A stretch of DNA of 32,329 nucleotides from positions 1-32,329 of the forward strand of contig RXKB01000003.1 in the NCBI GenBank assembly GCA_003963225.1. Direction: 5' to 3'. The DNA is from Candidatus Babelota bacterium (GTDB lineage: Bacteria; Babelota; Babeliae; Babelales; Vermiphilaceae). The first letter of the stretch is position 1. The number at the start of each line of letters is the position of its first letter. This document shows positions 7,405-16,391 of the stretch, piece by piece. Made by a program: the position numbers and the translations under genes. The notes under the pieces were generated by a model, which had not been told where the DNA came from, did no database searches, and saw nothing but the letters and a program-made list of their open reading frames with translations.

Positions 7405-10400
7405 CATCTTTAAGCGATAAAGAAATCAATTCCAAAGTTTCGTTAAGCTCAATTAAGCTTTCAGAAGTTACGCGGTATCTAAAAAAGCACAGAAAAGATT
7501 CAGACATTCGAAACAAAATTCCTCGCGCCGGAGACGTTTCAGCATGGAGACGATTCCGAAAGTTTTTAAGGCGAAGAATCCAAGCCGCGCGAGTTGCAGT
7601 TCAGCCCGGGGTAGAAGTTTCGCACACATACGCGGCCGATAGTAGAAAGATAATTTACGGGCGGATGCGAGTCGGCGGAACGATTACATTTATCAATTCA
7701 GAGCGATTGAAACCAGCAACGATGGCGGTCGCTTCACCGGGAGTCATTACAAGCACGGCGCACGGGTTAGCGGAAGGCGCTACGACTGAAATATCCACGA
7801 CCGGCGCGCTCCTTACGGGAATGACGGCGGGAAATACCTACTTTGTGCGAAACCCTACTCGCAACACATTCAACATTAGTGACACGGCGACCGGTTCGCT
7901 AAAGAACTTTAGCGGAACGCAAAGCGGATCGCACAAAATAGTCACGGGCGACAATTCTCAGCTTGATGTGGTTTATACACTGGCAGGTCACAAGATCAGC
8001 GGAATTGATGAAATTTGGCTAGACGATGAGTTAATACTTTTCGGAGCGTCTCCAGATCCGAGATGGGCGCAATTCTTTTACAATCCACAGCGCGATCAAT
8101 ACCGCGATGCGGCGCATCGTTTTTTCTTCGCCTATAGCGACGGGACGGTCGGGAACGCAGCGATCCCGGAACTCGTAGCAAGAACCGATCTGTGGACATC
8201 GAACCACACACAAACAGGATGCGCGCACGGGTTCGCGATATTTGTCGCGGATGGAATTTTGTTTCCTAACGGACTTCCGGAAGCGACTTTTACCGTGAGA
8301 GGTAAGGAGCTTTACGACTTTGCTACAACCGGAACTAGTTACAGCGCAAACGCGGCGCGTGTTATTGCGGACTTTTTAATGGATACGACCTACGGACTAG
8401 GCGTTTCACTCTCAGATTTAGAAACGGGCGTAGGGGCTCCGGGGAGTTTTTACGACGCGCAATTGTTATGCGAAGAAGGCATTCCGCTATTATCAGGCGG
8501 CACAGAACCGCGCTATCACATCAACGCAGCATTCAGCAGCGAGGAATCACCGCAGCAAATTCTAGAAAAGATGAGCACCGCGATCGGCGGATCTATTAGC
8601 TACGTAGGCGGAAAGTGGAAAATCTTCCCGGCAACTTGGCGCGAACCGGCGATCGATCTAACCGACGATGATTGCTTGGAGCCATTAGAGGTTCAAACAA
8701 AAAGCTCGATATCTGATTCGTTTAACGGGGTTAAAGGAACTTTCACATCTCCGACTAAAGGGTATATAGAGGACGATTTCCCGGCTTATAAAAATGATTT
8801 TTATAAAACGCTAGACAGCGGGAAACGACTTTGGGAAGACGTGCAATTCCCTTGCACCACCAGCGCCACGGCTTGCCAGCGACTTGCGAAAATCTTAGTA
8901 GAGCAAGCGCGCCAGCAGATTGAAGTCCGGGGAATTTTTAGTCTTAAAGCGTATCAGGTCGAAGCGGGCGAAACTGTAACCATTACCAGAACCCGTTTCG
9001 GATGGTCTCAAAAACCTTTTGAAGTCGTAGAAGTTGAGCCGGTAGTCGATTCAGAATCAGAGAATTCTAGACTTGCAGTAAGAATGATTTTGCGAGAGAC
9101 GGCGGAATCTGTTTTTGATTGGAATAACGGCGAGGAACTTTCATACGATCCAGCGCCGAACACGAATCTCGGTTCCCCGTACGACGTGCAAGAGTTGCAG
9201 GGGCTTGAACTATTTTCAGGGACCGATCAGCTTTACATTACTAGCGACGGGACGGTCGTTTCCAGATTACTAGCGCAATGGAGAACCGCGACAGATGGAT
9301 TTGTTTCGAGCGGCGGAACGATTGAACTAGAGTTTAAGCAAAACAGCGCCGCAGCATGGAATCCCGCAATATCTTTTCCGCCTAATACCTCAAATTATTA
9401 TATTTTGGACGTGCAAGATGGCGTCGAATACGATGTTAGAATTCGCGCTAAAAACGGGCTTGGAATCTATTCGGAATATACAACCGTAACGAACCATCTA
9501 GTCCTCGGGAAAACCTCACCTCCTAGCAACGTGACAGGCATTAGCGTTTCGATTTTATCTTACGGGCTTTTAATCGGATGGAGCCAGATTGCAGATTTGG
9601 ACGTGCTACAATACGAGATCCGAGTAGGAAGCGAGGACGATATTTACGAAGAAATGCAGGTTCTAGCAGTCACGGCCGGGAACTCTTTTCAATCTAACAT
9701 CAGAGCCGCGGGCATTTATAAATTTGCAGTAAAGGCGATAGACACTTCCGGAAACTTTAGCGAGGTTGAAGCGGTTTCTATCGTATCAATATCTGCGCCA
9801 GACTTGCCAGTCGTTACAAGCGAAATCGTTGGACCGAATTTGGTTTTATCGTGGAGCGCGCCGGAAAGCGACTTCCAGATATTTGATTACGTCATAAAAT
9901 ACGGGGCGAGTTTTGCAGGCGGAACCACCGTAGGAAGTTCGCAAACCTTAACCTACATCGAGCGCGTTTTGTGGAGCGGCGATCGGACCTATTGGATCGC
10001 GGCGCGAGATATCGCCGGGAACATAGGGACAGCAACGGCGATCGGCGTTTCGATTACGCCACCGTCCGCAGTACAGAACATCACCGCAGAAATCATTGAT
10101 AATAACGTACTCCTACGATGGGAACCGCCCGCAGCAGGAAGTTTGCCGGTTGATTATTATAATGTTTACAAGGGCGAAACCTTTGCAGCCGCAGTTTTAA
10201 CAGGGCAAGTTTCCGCGACATTTTCAGCCGTATTAGAAACGGTCGCTGGAACCTACACATACTGGATCACAGCGGTCGACACAGCCAACACAGAGAGCGC
10301 GGAGAGTAGCTACACGGCGGAAGTTTCGCAGCCTCCAGACTACGTTTTACGGAGCGAGCAAGAACTACCAGCTTCGGGATGGGACACCGCAACGAATGTT

Positions 10401-11318
10401 TTCAGAGACGGGAATCTCGCGATCGCTCCAGTGAATTTAACGCAAACTTGGAACGATCATTTTTCTACTAACGCATGGGCCGACCCGGACGATCAAGTCA
10501 CGGCAGGGTATCCGCTTTACTTGCAGCCAAGCACTACCCCGGCAACCATCGAGGATAAAATTGATTATGGCGCTTTACTTGGGGCAACGATCGTTACGGT
10601 CGCTTGGGGCGAGGAACTACTAGATGGAGCCGTCACAGTCCAATGCGATATTGGGTACAGCGTTGACGATGTCAGTTATACATACGTTTTAAATAAAACA
10701 TCAGAACTGATTTCTTCTTTCCGGTATATCAAAGCGCGATTAACTGTAACCGCAGCAGCGGCGGACGGCTTAGTAATAATTCGTAACCTAACAGTAAGAC
10801 TAGACGTAAAATATAAAACCGATCAAGGCGGGCCAGTAACAGCACCGACCACTAACAACGCTAAAACGGTTACGATCACAATCGCATCACCGGCCGTAGT
10901 AACCTCAGCCGCACACGGACTAGTCGAAGGTCAGCAGATAGAGCTTACCACGACCGGAGCTCTTCCAACGGGATTAGCAACATTAACGATTTATTTTGTG
11001 CGGTATTTGACCGCGAACACCTATAATTTAAGCGCAACCCCTCAAGGGGCTTTGATTAATACAAGCGGAACGCAGAGCGGGACACACACCGCCACGTCTA
11101 GGGGCGTAATGGTTCTTTTTAACCGTCAATTTATTGACGTAGAAGGGTTTACGGTAACCCCAACCCCGACGCCAGCGCAGCGCGGCGCGACGCTTCCACT
11201 TTCTCCGATGGTTACGTTTAAAGATTCTCCGTACAACATCGGATTTAACGTCGAGATTTATAATAGATCTGGAACGCGGGTAGCTTGTGATTTTAGATGG
11301 TCAGCGCGGGGCGTGTAA
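7401..11318 (+). CDS. Tail hub/host-specificity fibre protein with FN3 domains
   Basis: A 1305-residue protein, the longest here. Residues about 210-580 look like a gpJ-type hub core (IDEIWLDDELI, AARVIADFLMDTTYGLGVSLSD, ILEKMSTAIGGSISYVGGKWKIFPATWR, and later KPFEVVEVEPV). From about residue 590 several fibronectin type III-like repeats follow, with starts near 705 (SPPSNVTGISV), 798 (APDLPVVTSEIVG) and 886 (PPSAVQNITAEI). A small beta domain with the AHGL...TTGALxTG...SGTQSGxH pattern occurs twice, at about residues 105-187 and 1154-1233. It likely closes the tail tube and carries receptor-binding parts. Confidence 0.8.
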   Translation: MTSLSDKEINSKVSLSSIKLSEVTRYLKKHRKDSDIRNKIPRAGDVSAWRRFRKFLRRRIQAARVAVQPGVEVSHTYAADSRKIIYGRMRVGGTITFINSERLKPATMAVASPGVITSTAHGLAEGATTEISTTGALLTGMTAGNTYFVRNPTRNTFNISDTATGSLKNFSGTQSGSHKIVTGDNSQLDVVYTLAGHKISGIDEIWLDDELILFGASPDPRWAQFFYNPQRDQYRDAAHRFFFAYSDGTVGNAAIPELVARTDLWTSNHTQTGCAHGFAIFVADGILFPNGLPEATFTVRGKELYDFATTGTSYSANAARVIADFLMDTTYGLGVSLSDLETGVGAPGSFYDAQLLCEEGIPLLSGGTEPRYHINAAFSSEESPQQILEKMSTAIGGSISYVGGKWKIFPATWREPAIDLTDDDCLEPLEVQTKSSISDSFNGVKGTFTSPTKGYIEDDFPAYKNDFYKTLDSGKRLWEDVQFPCTTSATACQRLAKILVEQARQQIEVRGIFSLKAYQVEAGETVTITRTRFGWSQKPFEVVEVEPVVDSESENSRLAVRMILRETAESVFDWNNGEELSYDPAPNTNLGSPYDVQELQGLELFSGTDQLYITSDGTVVSRLLAQWRTATDGFVSSGGTIELEFKQNSAAAWNPAISFPPNTSNYYILDVQDGVEYDVRIRAKNGLGIYSEYTTVTNHLVLGKTSPPSNVTGISVSILSYGLLIGWSQIADLDVLQYEIRVGSEDDIYEEMQVLAVTAGNSFQSNIRAAGIYKFAVKAIDTSGNFSEVEAVSIVSISAPDLPVVTSEIVGPNLVLSWSAPESDFQIFDYVIKYGASFAGGTTVGSSQTLTYIERVLWSGDRTYWIAARDIAGNIGTATAIGVSITPPSAVQNITAEIIDNNVLLRWEPPAAGSLPVDYYNVYKGETFAAAVLTGQVSATFSAVLETVAGTYTYWITAVDTANTESAESSYTAEVSQPPDYVLRSEQELPASGWDTATNVFRDGNLAIAPVNLTQTWNDHFSTNAWADPDDQVTAGYPLYLQPSTTPATIEDKIDYGALLGATIVTVAWGEELLDGAVTVQCDIGYSVDDVSYTYVLNKTSELISSFRYIKARLTVTAAAADGLVIIRNLTVRLDVKYKTDQGGPVTAPTTNNAKTVTITIASPAVVTSAAHGLVEGQQIELTTTGALPTGLATLTIYFVRYLTANTYNLSATPQGALINTSGTQSGTHTATSRGVMVLFNRQFIDVEGFTVTPTPTPAQRGATLPLSPMVTFKDSPYNIGFNVEIYNRSGTRVACDFRWSARGV

Positions 11319-11340
11319 GTTATAGTTTAGGAATTGAATT

Positions 11341-12402
11341 ATGGCGAATTGGAATAACCCGACAGGCGCTTCGGCATACGCGGATTTTATAACCGAAACA
11401 AAAGACCGCGATCTTTCCGTGCTTAAGATGTTAGACGGCACAACGGAAACGAACCTTCCAGCGGACGCAAAAAAATATAATTCCTCTTCTAACAAATTTC
11501 AAAAATGGGATGGCTCAGTTTGGACAAACTTTGGATTCCATGCGCCGATCGATAACCACATAGCGGACACATCGATCCATTTCCCGATTCCGGTTGGTTC
11601 TGTTTTTATGTGGCCGACCACATCAGCACCAACAGGATTTTTATTGTGTGACGGTTCCGCCGTTTTGCGGGGAGACTACCCGACCCTATTTTCTTTAATC
11701 GGCACGACGTTCGGAGCCGGAGACGGGTCGACGACTTTCAATGTGCCAGATTTCAGAGCGAGGTTCCCAATAGGCCGCGACGCATCGACGGCCGCTTGTG
11801 ACACGATTGGCGAAACGGGCGGAAGCTTTAGCCATACACACACCACGCCAGCGCATACGCACACAATCGCAACGCACACACACGATCTTTCGAATCACGT
11901 TCACGGTCAACCGGCGCACACGCACACCGGACCAAGCCACACACACGAAAACCCGGCGCACTTTCACGACTGCCAGAGCGCGGGCGCAACGATTTATGTT
12001 ACCGGCGGAAGTCATATTCATGTGGTTCAGGGTGAGGGGACCACTTCAGCGGGAGACGGAAGAAACACCGGAAACGATTCAGCGAAATTTGCGAAAGCCA
12101 GAACCACCTCGGTTAGTGGCACCGGGCCAACAAACGGCGACACCATCGCATCTACTCATACTCATTCACATGCTGAAGTTTTCGGCACCGTTGGAACGGG
12201 AGTCAGCGGAGATGTGGCTCAGACCACCAGCGCAAGCGGAACAGGAAACACCAGTTCCAGCGGCGGCGATAATACTTTTGGGCCTAACATCAACTCTACC
12301 GGTGGAAGCGGAACGCTATCGACAACCGGCGGCGAAGGAAGCGGGACCACCGGAGCAAATAACCCCCCGTATTTGACCATGAATTTTATTATTCGAGTTT
12401 AA
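11341..12402 (+). CDS. Collar-domain tail fibre with HxH metal-binding needle
   Basis: A 353-residue fibre. Residues about 80-155 form a phage tail collar domain (VGSVFMWPTTSAPTGFLLCDGS, then FGAGDGSTTFNVPDFRARFPIGRD). Residues 165-213 are seven perfect heptads starting HxH (HTHTTPA, HTHTIAT, HTHDLSN, HVHGQPA, HTHTGPS, HTHENPA, HFHDCQS), with further HxH pairs at HIH and HTHSH. The rest is Gly/Ser/Thr-rich and ends PPYLTMNFIIRV, the usual collar-fibre C-terminus. In T4 gp37 such motifs coordinate a row of iron ions in a trimeric needle, so a trimeric receptor-binding tip is likely. Confidence 0.8.
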   Translation: MANWNNPTGASAYADFITETKDRDLSVLKMLDGTTETNLPADAKKYNSSSNKFQKWDGSVWTNFGFHAPIDNHIADTSIHFPIPVGSVFMWPTTSAPTGFLLCDGSAVLRGDYPTLFSLIGTTFGAGDGSTTFNVPDFRARFPIGRDASTAACDTIGETGGSFSHTHTTPAHTHTIATHTHDLSNHVHGQPAHTHTGPSHTHENPAHFHDCQSAGATIYVTGGSHIHVVQGEGTTSAGDGRNTGNDSAKFAKARTTSVSGTGPTNGDTIASTHTHSHAEVFGTVGTGVSGDVAQTTSASGTGNTSSSGGDNTFGPNINSTGGSGTLSTTGGEGSGTTGANNPPYLTMNFIIRV

Positions 12403-12407
12403 CGCCG

Positions 12408-12815
12408 ATGTCGATGAATAGAAATCAAGCGGTAGAATCTCATTGCGTCGAGTTCTCAAAGGGGCGGGAGATTTGCGGAGTCGCGGAATTTATGCAGAAT
12501 ACGAATGTCGCACTAAACCACCTAATGCAATTCAAGGAAGCGGCGAGCGATAAGCTTGATAAGATTGAGCACCTAGAAACCTCTCTCAAAGAAGTTGCGA
12601 CACACGCAAAATCTATGGATAAAACCTTGCAGTCTATGGAAAACACGGCGCGAGAATTAATCGGAATTGCGACCGGCAAAAAACAAGTTCCGATCACGAT
12701 CTTTTATTTAGTTGTTTTTGTGCTAGGCGCTTGGATGATCCTTGATAAGCTAAGCACAACGAAAGCGAATGTTAACCTCACCCCAACCGGGATGACTTAC
12801 GATTCGAGACAATGA
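12408..12815 (+). CDS. Coiled-coil, single-TM protein, possible holin-like lysis protein
   Basis: A 135-residue protein: a soluble N-terminal half with a long coiled coil (HLMQFKEAASDKLDKIEHLETSLKEV and more, residues about 42-88), one membrane helix (ITIFYLVVFVLGAWMIL, about 97-113), and a short tail. It overlaps the endolysin start by ATGA, so the two are translated together. Position suggests a holin or membrane anchor for lysis. The long coiled coil before the helix is unusual for a small holin and could instead be a tail- or envelope-associated protein. Confidence 0.5.
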   Translation: MSMNRNQAVESHCVEFSKGREICGVAEFMQNTNVALNHLMQFKEAASDKLDKIEHLETSLKEVATHAKSMDKTLQSMENTARELIGIATGKKQVPITIFYLVVFVLGAWMILDKLSTTKANVNLTPTGMTYDSRQ

Positions 12816-13204
12816 TCACTCTCACTGAATACTACATGGGGCGCGATCGGGAGTTTCCCGAAGAGTTCGAAGGCGCTAACGTCGAGCACAACGCCAAGTT
12901 TTTACTGCATCAGGTTAACGGATTGTTGAAGTCGCTCAATATCGATAACGTCGAAGTGAGAAGCGGATGGAGACCGAGGGTAATAAATGAAAAAGTGGGC
13001 GGAAGCAGCCGCAGCTATCACATTGTCGGCCGCGCAATTGATATTGCCGATCCTTTGGGCGGATTGGGTATTATCCTATCGCAGAACCCTGAAAAGCTTC
13101 GGGCACATCAGCTCTGGCTCGAAGATCCGCAGAAAACAAAAACGTGGGTACATTTAGACAACGGGATACGGAAAGATCGCGAATCAAGAATTTTTTTACC
13201 GTAA
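12812..13204 (+). CDS. M15-family peptidase endolysin
   Basis: A 130-residue protein with zinc peptidase motifs of the M15/VanY group. SYHIVGRAIDIAD carries the first His (about residue 70) and Asp (about 77), with WVHLDN giving the third ligand His near residue 113. SGWRP before it fits the substrate-side Arg strand. Such enzymes cut peptide stems in peptidoglycan (L-Ala-D-Glu or D,D linkages). There is no wall-binding domain and no signal peptide, so it needs a holin to reach the wall. It overlaps the preceding membrane-protein gene by ATGA. Confidence 0.75.
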   Translation: MITLTEYYMGRDREFPEEFEGANVEHNAKFLLHQVNGLLKSLNIDNVEVRSGWRPRVINEKVGGSSRSYHIVGRAIDIADPLGGLGIILSQNPEKLRAHQLWLEDPQKTKTWVHLDNGIRKDRESRIFLP

Positions 13205-13205
13205 T

Positions 13206-13451
13206 ATGCACGAAGAAAGAAAAGCCGAAGGAAGAATAAATATCAATTGCGAACCGCAATTGTTAGAAATTACGGCGAAAAATCACGAAACCGGCGAAAC
13301 CACTTGTATATATATCAGAAACAATTCAACCGTTATTGAAAAGCGGAAAGACGCGGAATTGATAGACTTTGAGGCGTTCGGTGTGGATGTAGATTTGCAA
13401 ACATTTCGACAAATGTTTTTAAACGAGGGGCCACGATGCAGATTGGTTTAG
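13206..13451 (+). CDS. Small protein of unknown function
   Basis: An 81-residue mixed-charge protein, one base after the endolysin stop and overlapping the next start by 16 bases. The text GRININCEPQLLEITAKNHETGETTCIYIRNNSTVIEKR is beta-like. No membrane segment, lipobox or known motif is visible. Packing in the lysis region suggests co-translation with the endolysin. I do not recognise it. Confidence 0.6.
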   Translation: MHEERKAEGRININCEPQLLEITAKNHETGETTCIYIRNNSTVIEKRKDAELIDFEAFGVDVDLQTFRQMFLNEGPRCRLV

Positions 13452-14467
13452 ACCTGTTAGGCGGCGCAATGTTTCCGGATATCGCGCTAAATGAATTTCC
13501 CGCAGGATGGGCGCTAGGGATTTTTGCGGAGGAGTTCGGAGACGCAGCGCCATTAGTTAGAAAAATCATTAAAGAAAAAAATCCACCGTTAGTCCGTGTC
13601 CAATTAACTTGGAGCCGGAATAAACACATATACACCGAAAAACATTTAGCAGCGGCCAGACGGAGCGCCGCAGTATATGAGCGGATCGCGATCGCAAACC
13701 CTAACGTAAAAATTGAGCTTTCCCCATTCTGCGAACATGATTTGTCGAACCCTACTCCGTGGCTTGATACGATTGCCCGGATCGCTCCACATTGTGAAAT
13801 TGTAAATTGCCCATGGCGCGGCGCGTTGTCGAGACGATATAAAAACGAAATACACGGCACGCAAATTCCACCCGATAGAGGGAATTTTAACTATTCGTTC
13901 GACGGGACCGGATGCGTCGATGTAAATTATCCGGCGTTTGCTAAGCGTTATGCAAAAGCGGAAACATTTTTTTTGTGGACTTATCAATTCAATGGGAATC
14001 GAAACGATGCACAAAAAGACGATCACGGGCTTCCATTGCCGTACATTGAGCCAACTAATCGCGAGTTTTGGCCGACTAAAAAGCTCATGCCAGCCGTGCG
14101 ATACCTAGCAAGAAAAGAAAAGGGAGAGCCGGAGCTCGCCGCGACTACCACTTACAAAAGTCTTAGCGATCAAATAACCCCAATTCCCGGCGCAAGGGAT
14201 TTGCTACCCGTAATCATTACCCCGGTGAAAGCGCTTGCAATTAATTTCGTTACAACTACCGGGGAAATCGTAGCGACCGCGCCTTATTATGGGCCGTATC
14301 GCGACGGTCGGAATCGATATTATGCGCCTCAAATGGGGCATCGGCTCGCAGAATTGGCGCGACGAAAGCAGGGAGGAAACCCGCTTTTAACACTCAACGC
14401 GGGTCGAATCATTCTCGGGACGGTCAATCCAGCACACCGGCAAAACGAGTATCGCGCCAAACCCTAG
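13436..14467 (+). CDS. Unknown 343-residue protein, possible TIM-barrel glycosidase-like
   Basis: It has a good ribosome site (GAGGGG) and overlaps the previous gene. Alternating strand/helix text in the first 210 residues (PPLVRVQLTWSRN, NVKIELSPFCEHD, CEIVNCPWRGA, ETFFLWTYQFNG) with acidic residues near strand ends looks like a (beta/alpha)8 glycoside hydrolase barrel. The C-terminal 100 residues look like a small beta domain (ALAINFVTTTGEIVATAPYYGPYRDGRNRYY). It sits among lysis and host-contact genes, so a wall- or polysaccharide-cleaving role is possible. The fold call is mine from pattern only and no family was recognised. Confidence 0.5.
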   Translation: MQIGLDLLGGAMFPDIALNEFPAGWALGIFAEEFGDAAPLVRKIIKEKNPPLVRVQLTWSRNKHIYTEKHLAAARRSAAVYERIAIANPNVKIELSPFCEHDLSNPTPWLDTIARIAPHCEIVNCPWRGALSRRYKNEIHGTQIPPDRGNFNYSFDGTGCVDVNYPAFAKRYAKAETFFLWTYQFNGNRNDAQKDDHGLPLPYIEPTNREFWPTKKLMPAVRYLARKEKGEPELAATTTYKSLSDQITPIPGARDLLPVIITPVKALAINFVTTTGEIVATAPYYGPYRDGRNRYYAPQMGHRLAELARRKQGGNPLLTLNAGRIILGTVNPAHRQNEYRAKP

Positions 14468-14520
14468 ATTCGGTTAGAGTTGCAGCGTGTATTCTTTTTA
14501 GCTAGCAACGGGGGGACGTC

Positions 14521-14715
14521 ATGCAAAAGAGCAAAAAGGCGATTCAGAGCGGGACTATCTTGGCAAACCTTGCCGTGATGGTTCCGGGCGCAGACCTATT
14601 ACTTGAAAGCGAGATTATTCCACCAGTGGCGAAAGGGGCGATCATTTTAGTTGGATGCGTCTTTGCTATTTGGAGACGCATCGCGGCGAATAAAACCATT
14701 ACTGAGATTTTTTAG
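14521..14715 (+). CDS. Small two-helix membrane protein, holin candidate
   Basis: A 64-residue protein with a strong ribosome site (GGGGGG, 7 bases upstream). It has two hydrophobic segments, GTILANLAVMVPGADLLL and KGAIILVGCVFAIWRRI, with a basic N-terminus (MQKSKKAIQ) and a basic loop. Size and two helices fit a class II holin or holin-like protein. It lies 1.3 kb after the endolysin, so its pairing with it is not certain. Confidence 0.55.
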   Translation: MQKSKKAIQSGTILANLAVMVPGADLLLESEIIPPVAKGAIILVGCVFAIWRRIAANKTITEIF

Positions 14716-14716
14716 T

Positions 14717-15076
14717 ATGCCGGAAACCGCTCCAGTTGGTACAATCGATGGTCAATACCAAGGCGATGCGGTCGCGCGGGATAATTGCAAATGCATTTTT
14801 CTCGAAGCCGTGGTTTCAGGAAAAACAGGGACAGGGAATTTGCAGGTTTCTTTATTTCACTCACTCGAACCGGATGGAATTTTTGTTAAAGCTTGGGACG
14901 CTCCAGCAATTAGCAGCGCAAGCGCCACAAAAATATTTTCAGTTCCGCGCACCGTTCCGATAGGTAAATATATCAAGGCGGTAATTGATCGCACCGGAGA
15001 CGCAGTTTATCAATCGACATTAGTTCTTTGGATGAACGCCGATCAACATATCGTGAACATATTGCCACCACCGTAA
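14717..15076 (+). CDS. Small beta (jelly-roll-like) virion or fibre accessory protein
   Basis: A 119-residue protein. The ATG at 14717, directly after the previous stop, is preferred over an upstream in-frame ATG that would overlap most of the membrane protein. It contains NLQVSLFHSLEPDGIFVKAWDAPA and VPIGKYIKAVIDRTGD. The same plan (LxHSLDGxxW, then LPIGRFLRVDLEITG) occurs in the protein at 16392-16736, so the two are probably distant paralogues flanking the hydrolase. Likely a small capsid- or tail-surface beta domain. No enzyme motif. Confidence 0.55.
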   Translation: MPETAPVGTIDGQYQGDAVARDNCKCIFLEAVVSGKTGTGNLQVSLFHSLEPDGIFVKAWDAPAISSASATKIFSVPRTVPIGKYIKAVIDRTGDAVYQSTLVLWMNADQHIVNILPPP

Positions 15077-15086
15077 AAAGGATAAA

Positions 15087-16382
15087 ATGAGCACAATCTT
15101 TAACAAAGAAATCTGCGATAAGTTTTTCGATATGCGCGCTCAGCGGCGCATTGATTTGATTTCGCTCGGGGATTCTAACGAGCTTTTCGGCGGACACGGC
15201 CGCAATCACGGATGGGGGTACGCTTTCGCAACGGCCGGAGTTCCGATTTATCGCACCGAATTAATTTCAGCCGCAGAGGGGCAAAACCTAGGGTCAAACC
15301 TTGGATATCGGTGCAACCATCCGGCCGACTCCGGGCGGCTCAATAGATATAGGTCGGCTCCAGCGGATCTTGATATGTACATGCCGGACCAGGGCAATTA
15401 CCAGGACGAATCCGGGCAATGGGCACCACCGCATAACTATTGGTATTTAGCGGCGGGCGATTCTTACGTCGCAGGAAACATGGGGCTAACCGTGAACGCG
15501 GCGCATCCGCTTGGAGTTGATACAAACTTACGCGGACATTTTATTTATGCGGAATTGAAAGAAGCCGGAACCGGCGCAATCAGACCACTAATTCGGCGCG
15601 GGTCGTCTCCGTTTACAGAGCTCGCACTCGCTTCGGCAGTTATTAATCCGGCCGGGAAGTCTGAGAATCGAATAGTTCGAACGACACTCGACGTAGCCGC
15701 AGCGGTTCGCGGATACGACATCCAGGTCCGTTGGCACAACGGCGCGAACCCGGTCGTCGGTCCCATGATGCAGCTTTATCAGTGGCTCGAATCAGTAGAC
15801 AAAACGACCGGTATCGGGATTCACACCCTGCTAGGGCGCGGCGGACAAGGATACCCGCACTATTTAACTTCGTTGCGGCGATCTCCGAAAGCTACAAAAC
15901 TATTTTTAGAGGAAGCGACTTACGGCCAAAACGTTCCGGTGTCTCAGAGAGTAGCGCTGATATCGCTCAACTCAGGATTAAACGAAACGACTATGGTCGG
16001 GAAACCATCGGTCGGGCCGATCGGCGGACTCGCTTCAGGAACCGCGGCAGGGTTCGCGGATAACTTAGCCGGGATGATTTTATATTTTGAACAAGTTTGG
16101 GCGCTCATGGGCGGAGCTCGGCAGAACTTATATTTTTGTTTATTTGACTCCACTCCAACAGCGAACCCCGATAGCGCGAGTTTGATTAGTTATCGAGACG
16201 AGTCGCGCAAGCTTTGTCGGCGTTATCAAAATTGCTTTGAGGTCGATTTAACTTTTGAGCAACCAACCATCGAAACAAACGCGGCGGCTTGGTACAATAG
16301 CAGCGGTGCAGACCGCTTTCACATGACGCAAACCGGGTATCAGGAAGTTTTTAACCTAGCCGTTACTAGGATGTTAGCTTAA
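15087..16382 (+). CDS. SGNH/GDSL-type hydrolase (tail-associated esterase candidate)
   Basis: A 431-residue protein. Block I is LISLGDSNELFGGHG (GDSN with the nucleophile Ser near residue 29). Block III-like text is ISLNSGLNE, and block V is GADRFHMTQTGY with the catalytic Asp-x-x-His, followed by the C-terminal helix. Between block I and III lies a long insert (about residues 50-280) rich in beta text. SGNH enzymes deacetylate or de-esterify carbohydrates, so in a late gene block it may act on host surface polysaccharide. No signal peptide is seen. The two genes around it code for small related beta proteins. Confidence 0.7.
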   Translation: MSTIFNKEICDKFFDMRAQRRIDLISLGDSNELFGGHGRNHGWGYAFATAGVPIYRTELISAAEGQNLGSNLGYRCNHPADSGRLNRYRSAPADLDMYMPDQGNYQDESGQWAPPHNYWYLAAGDSYVAGNMGLTVNAAHPLGVDTNLRGHFIYAELKEAGTGAIRPLIRRGSSPFTELALASAVINPAGKSENRIVRTTLDVAAAVRGYDIQVRWHNGANPVVGPMMQLYQWLESVDKTTGIGIHTLLGRGGQGYPHYLTSLRRSPKATKLFLEEATYGQNVPVSQRVALISLNSGLNETTMVGKPSVGPIGGLASGTAAGFADNLAGMILYFEQVWALMGGARQNLYFCLFDSTPTANPDSASLISYRDESRKLCRRYQNCFEVDLTFEQPTIETNAAAWYNSSGADRFHMTQTGYQEVFNLAVTRMLA

Positions 16383-16391
16383 AAGGAATTT

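Noticed and set aside
11798..12376. A 192-codon plus-strand frame over the collar fibre
   Set aside because: It is a shadow of the His/Gly/Thr-rich fibre sequence; its Thr/Arg repeats come from the same HxH codons read out of frame.
13333..13860. A 175-codon minus-strand frame over the lysis region
   Set aside because: It is antisense to the small lysis-region gene and the barrel-like gene, both with better starts and coding text.
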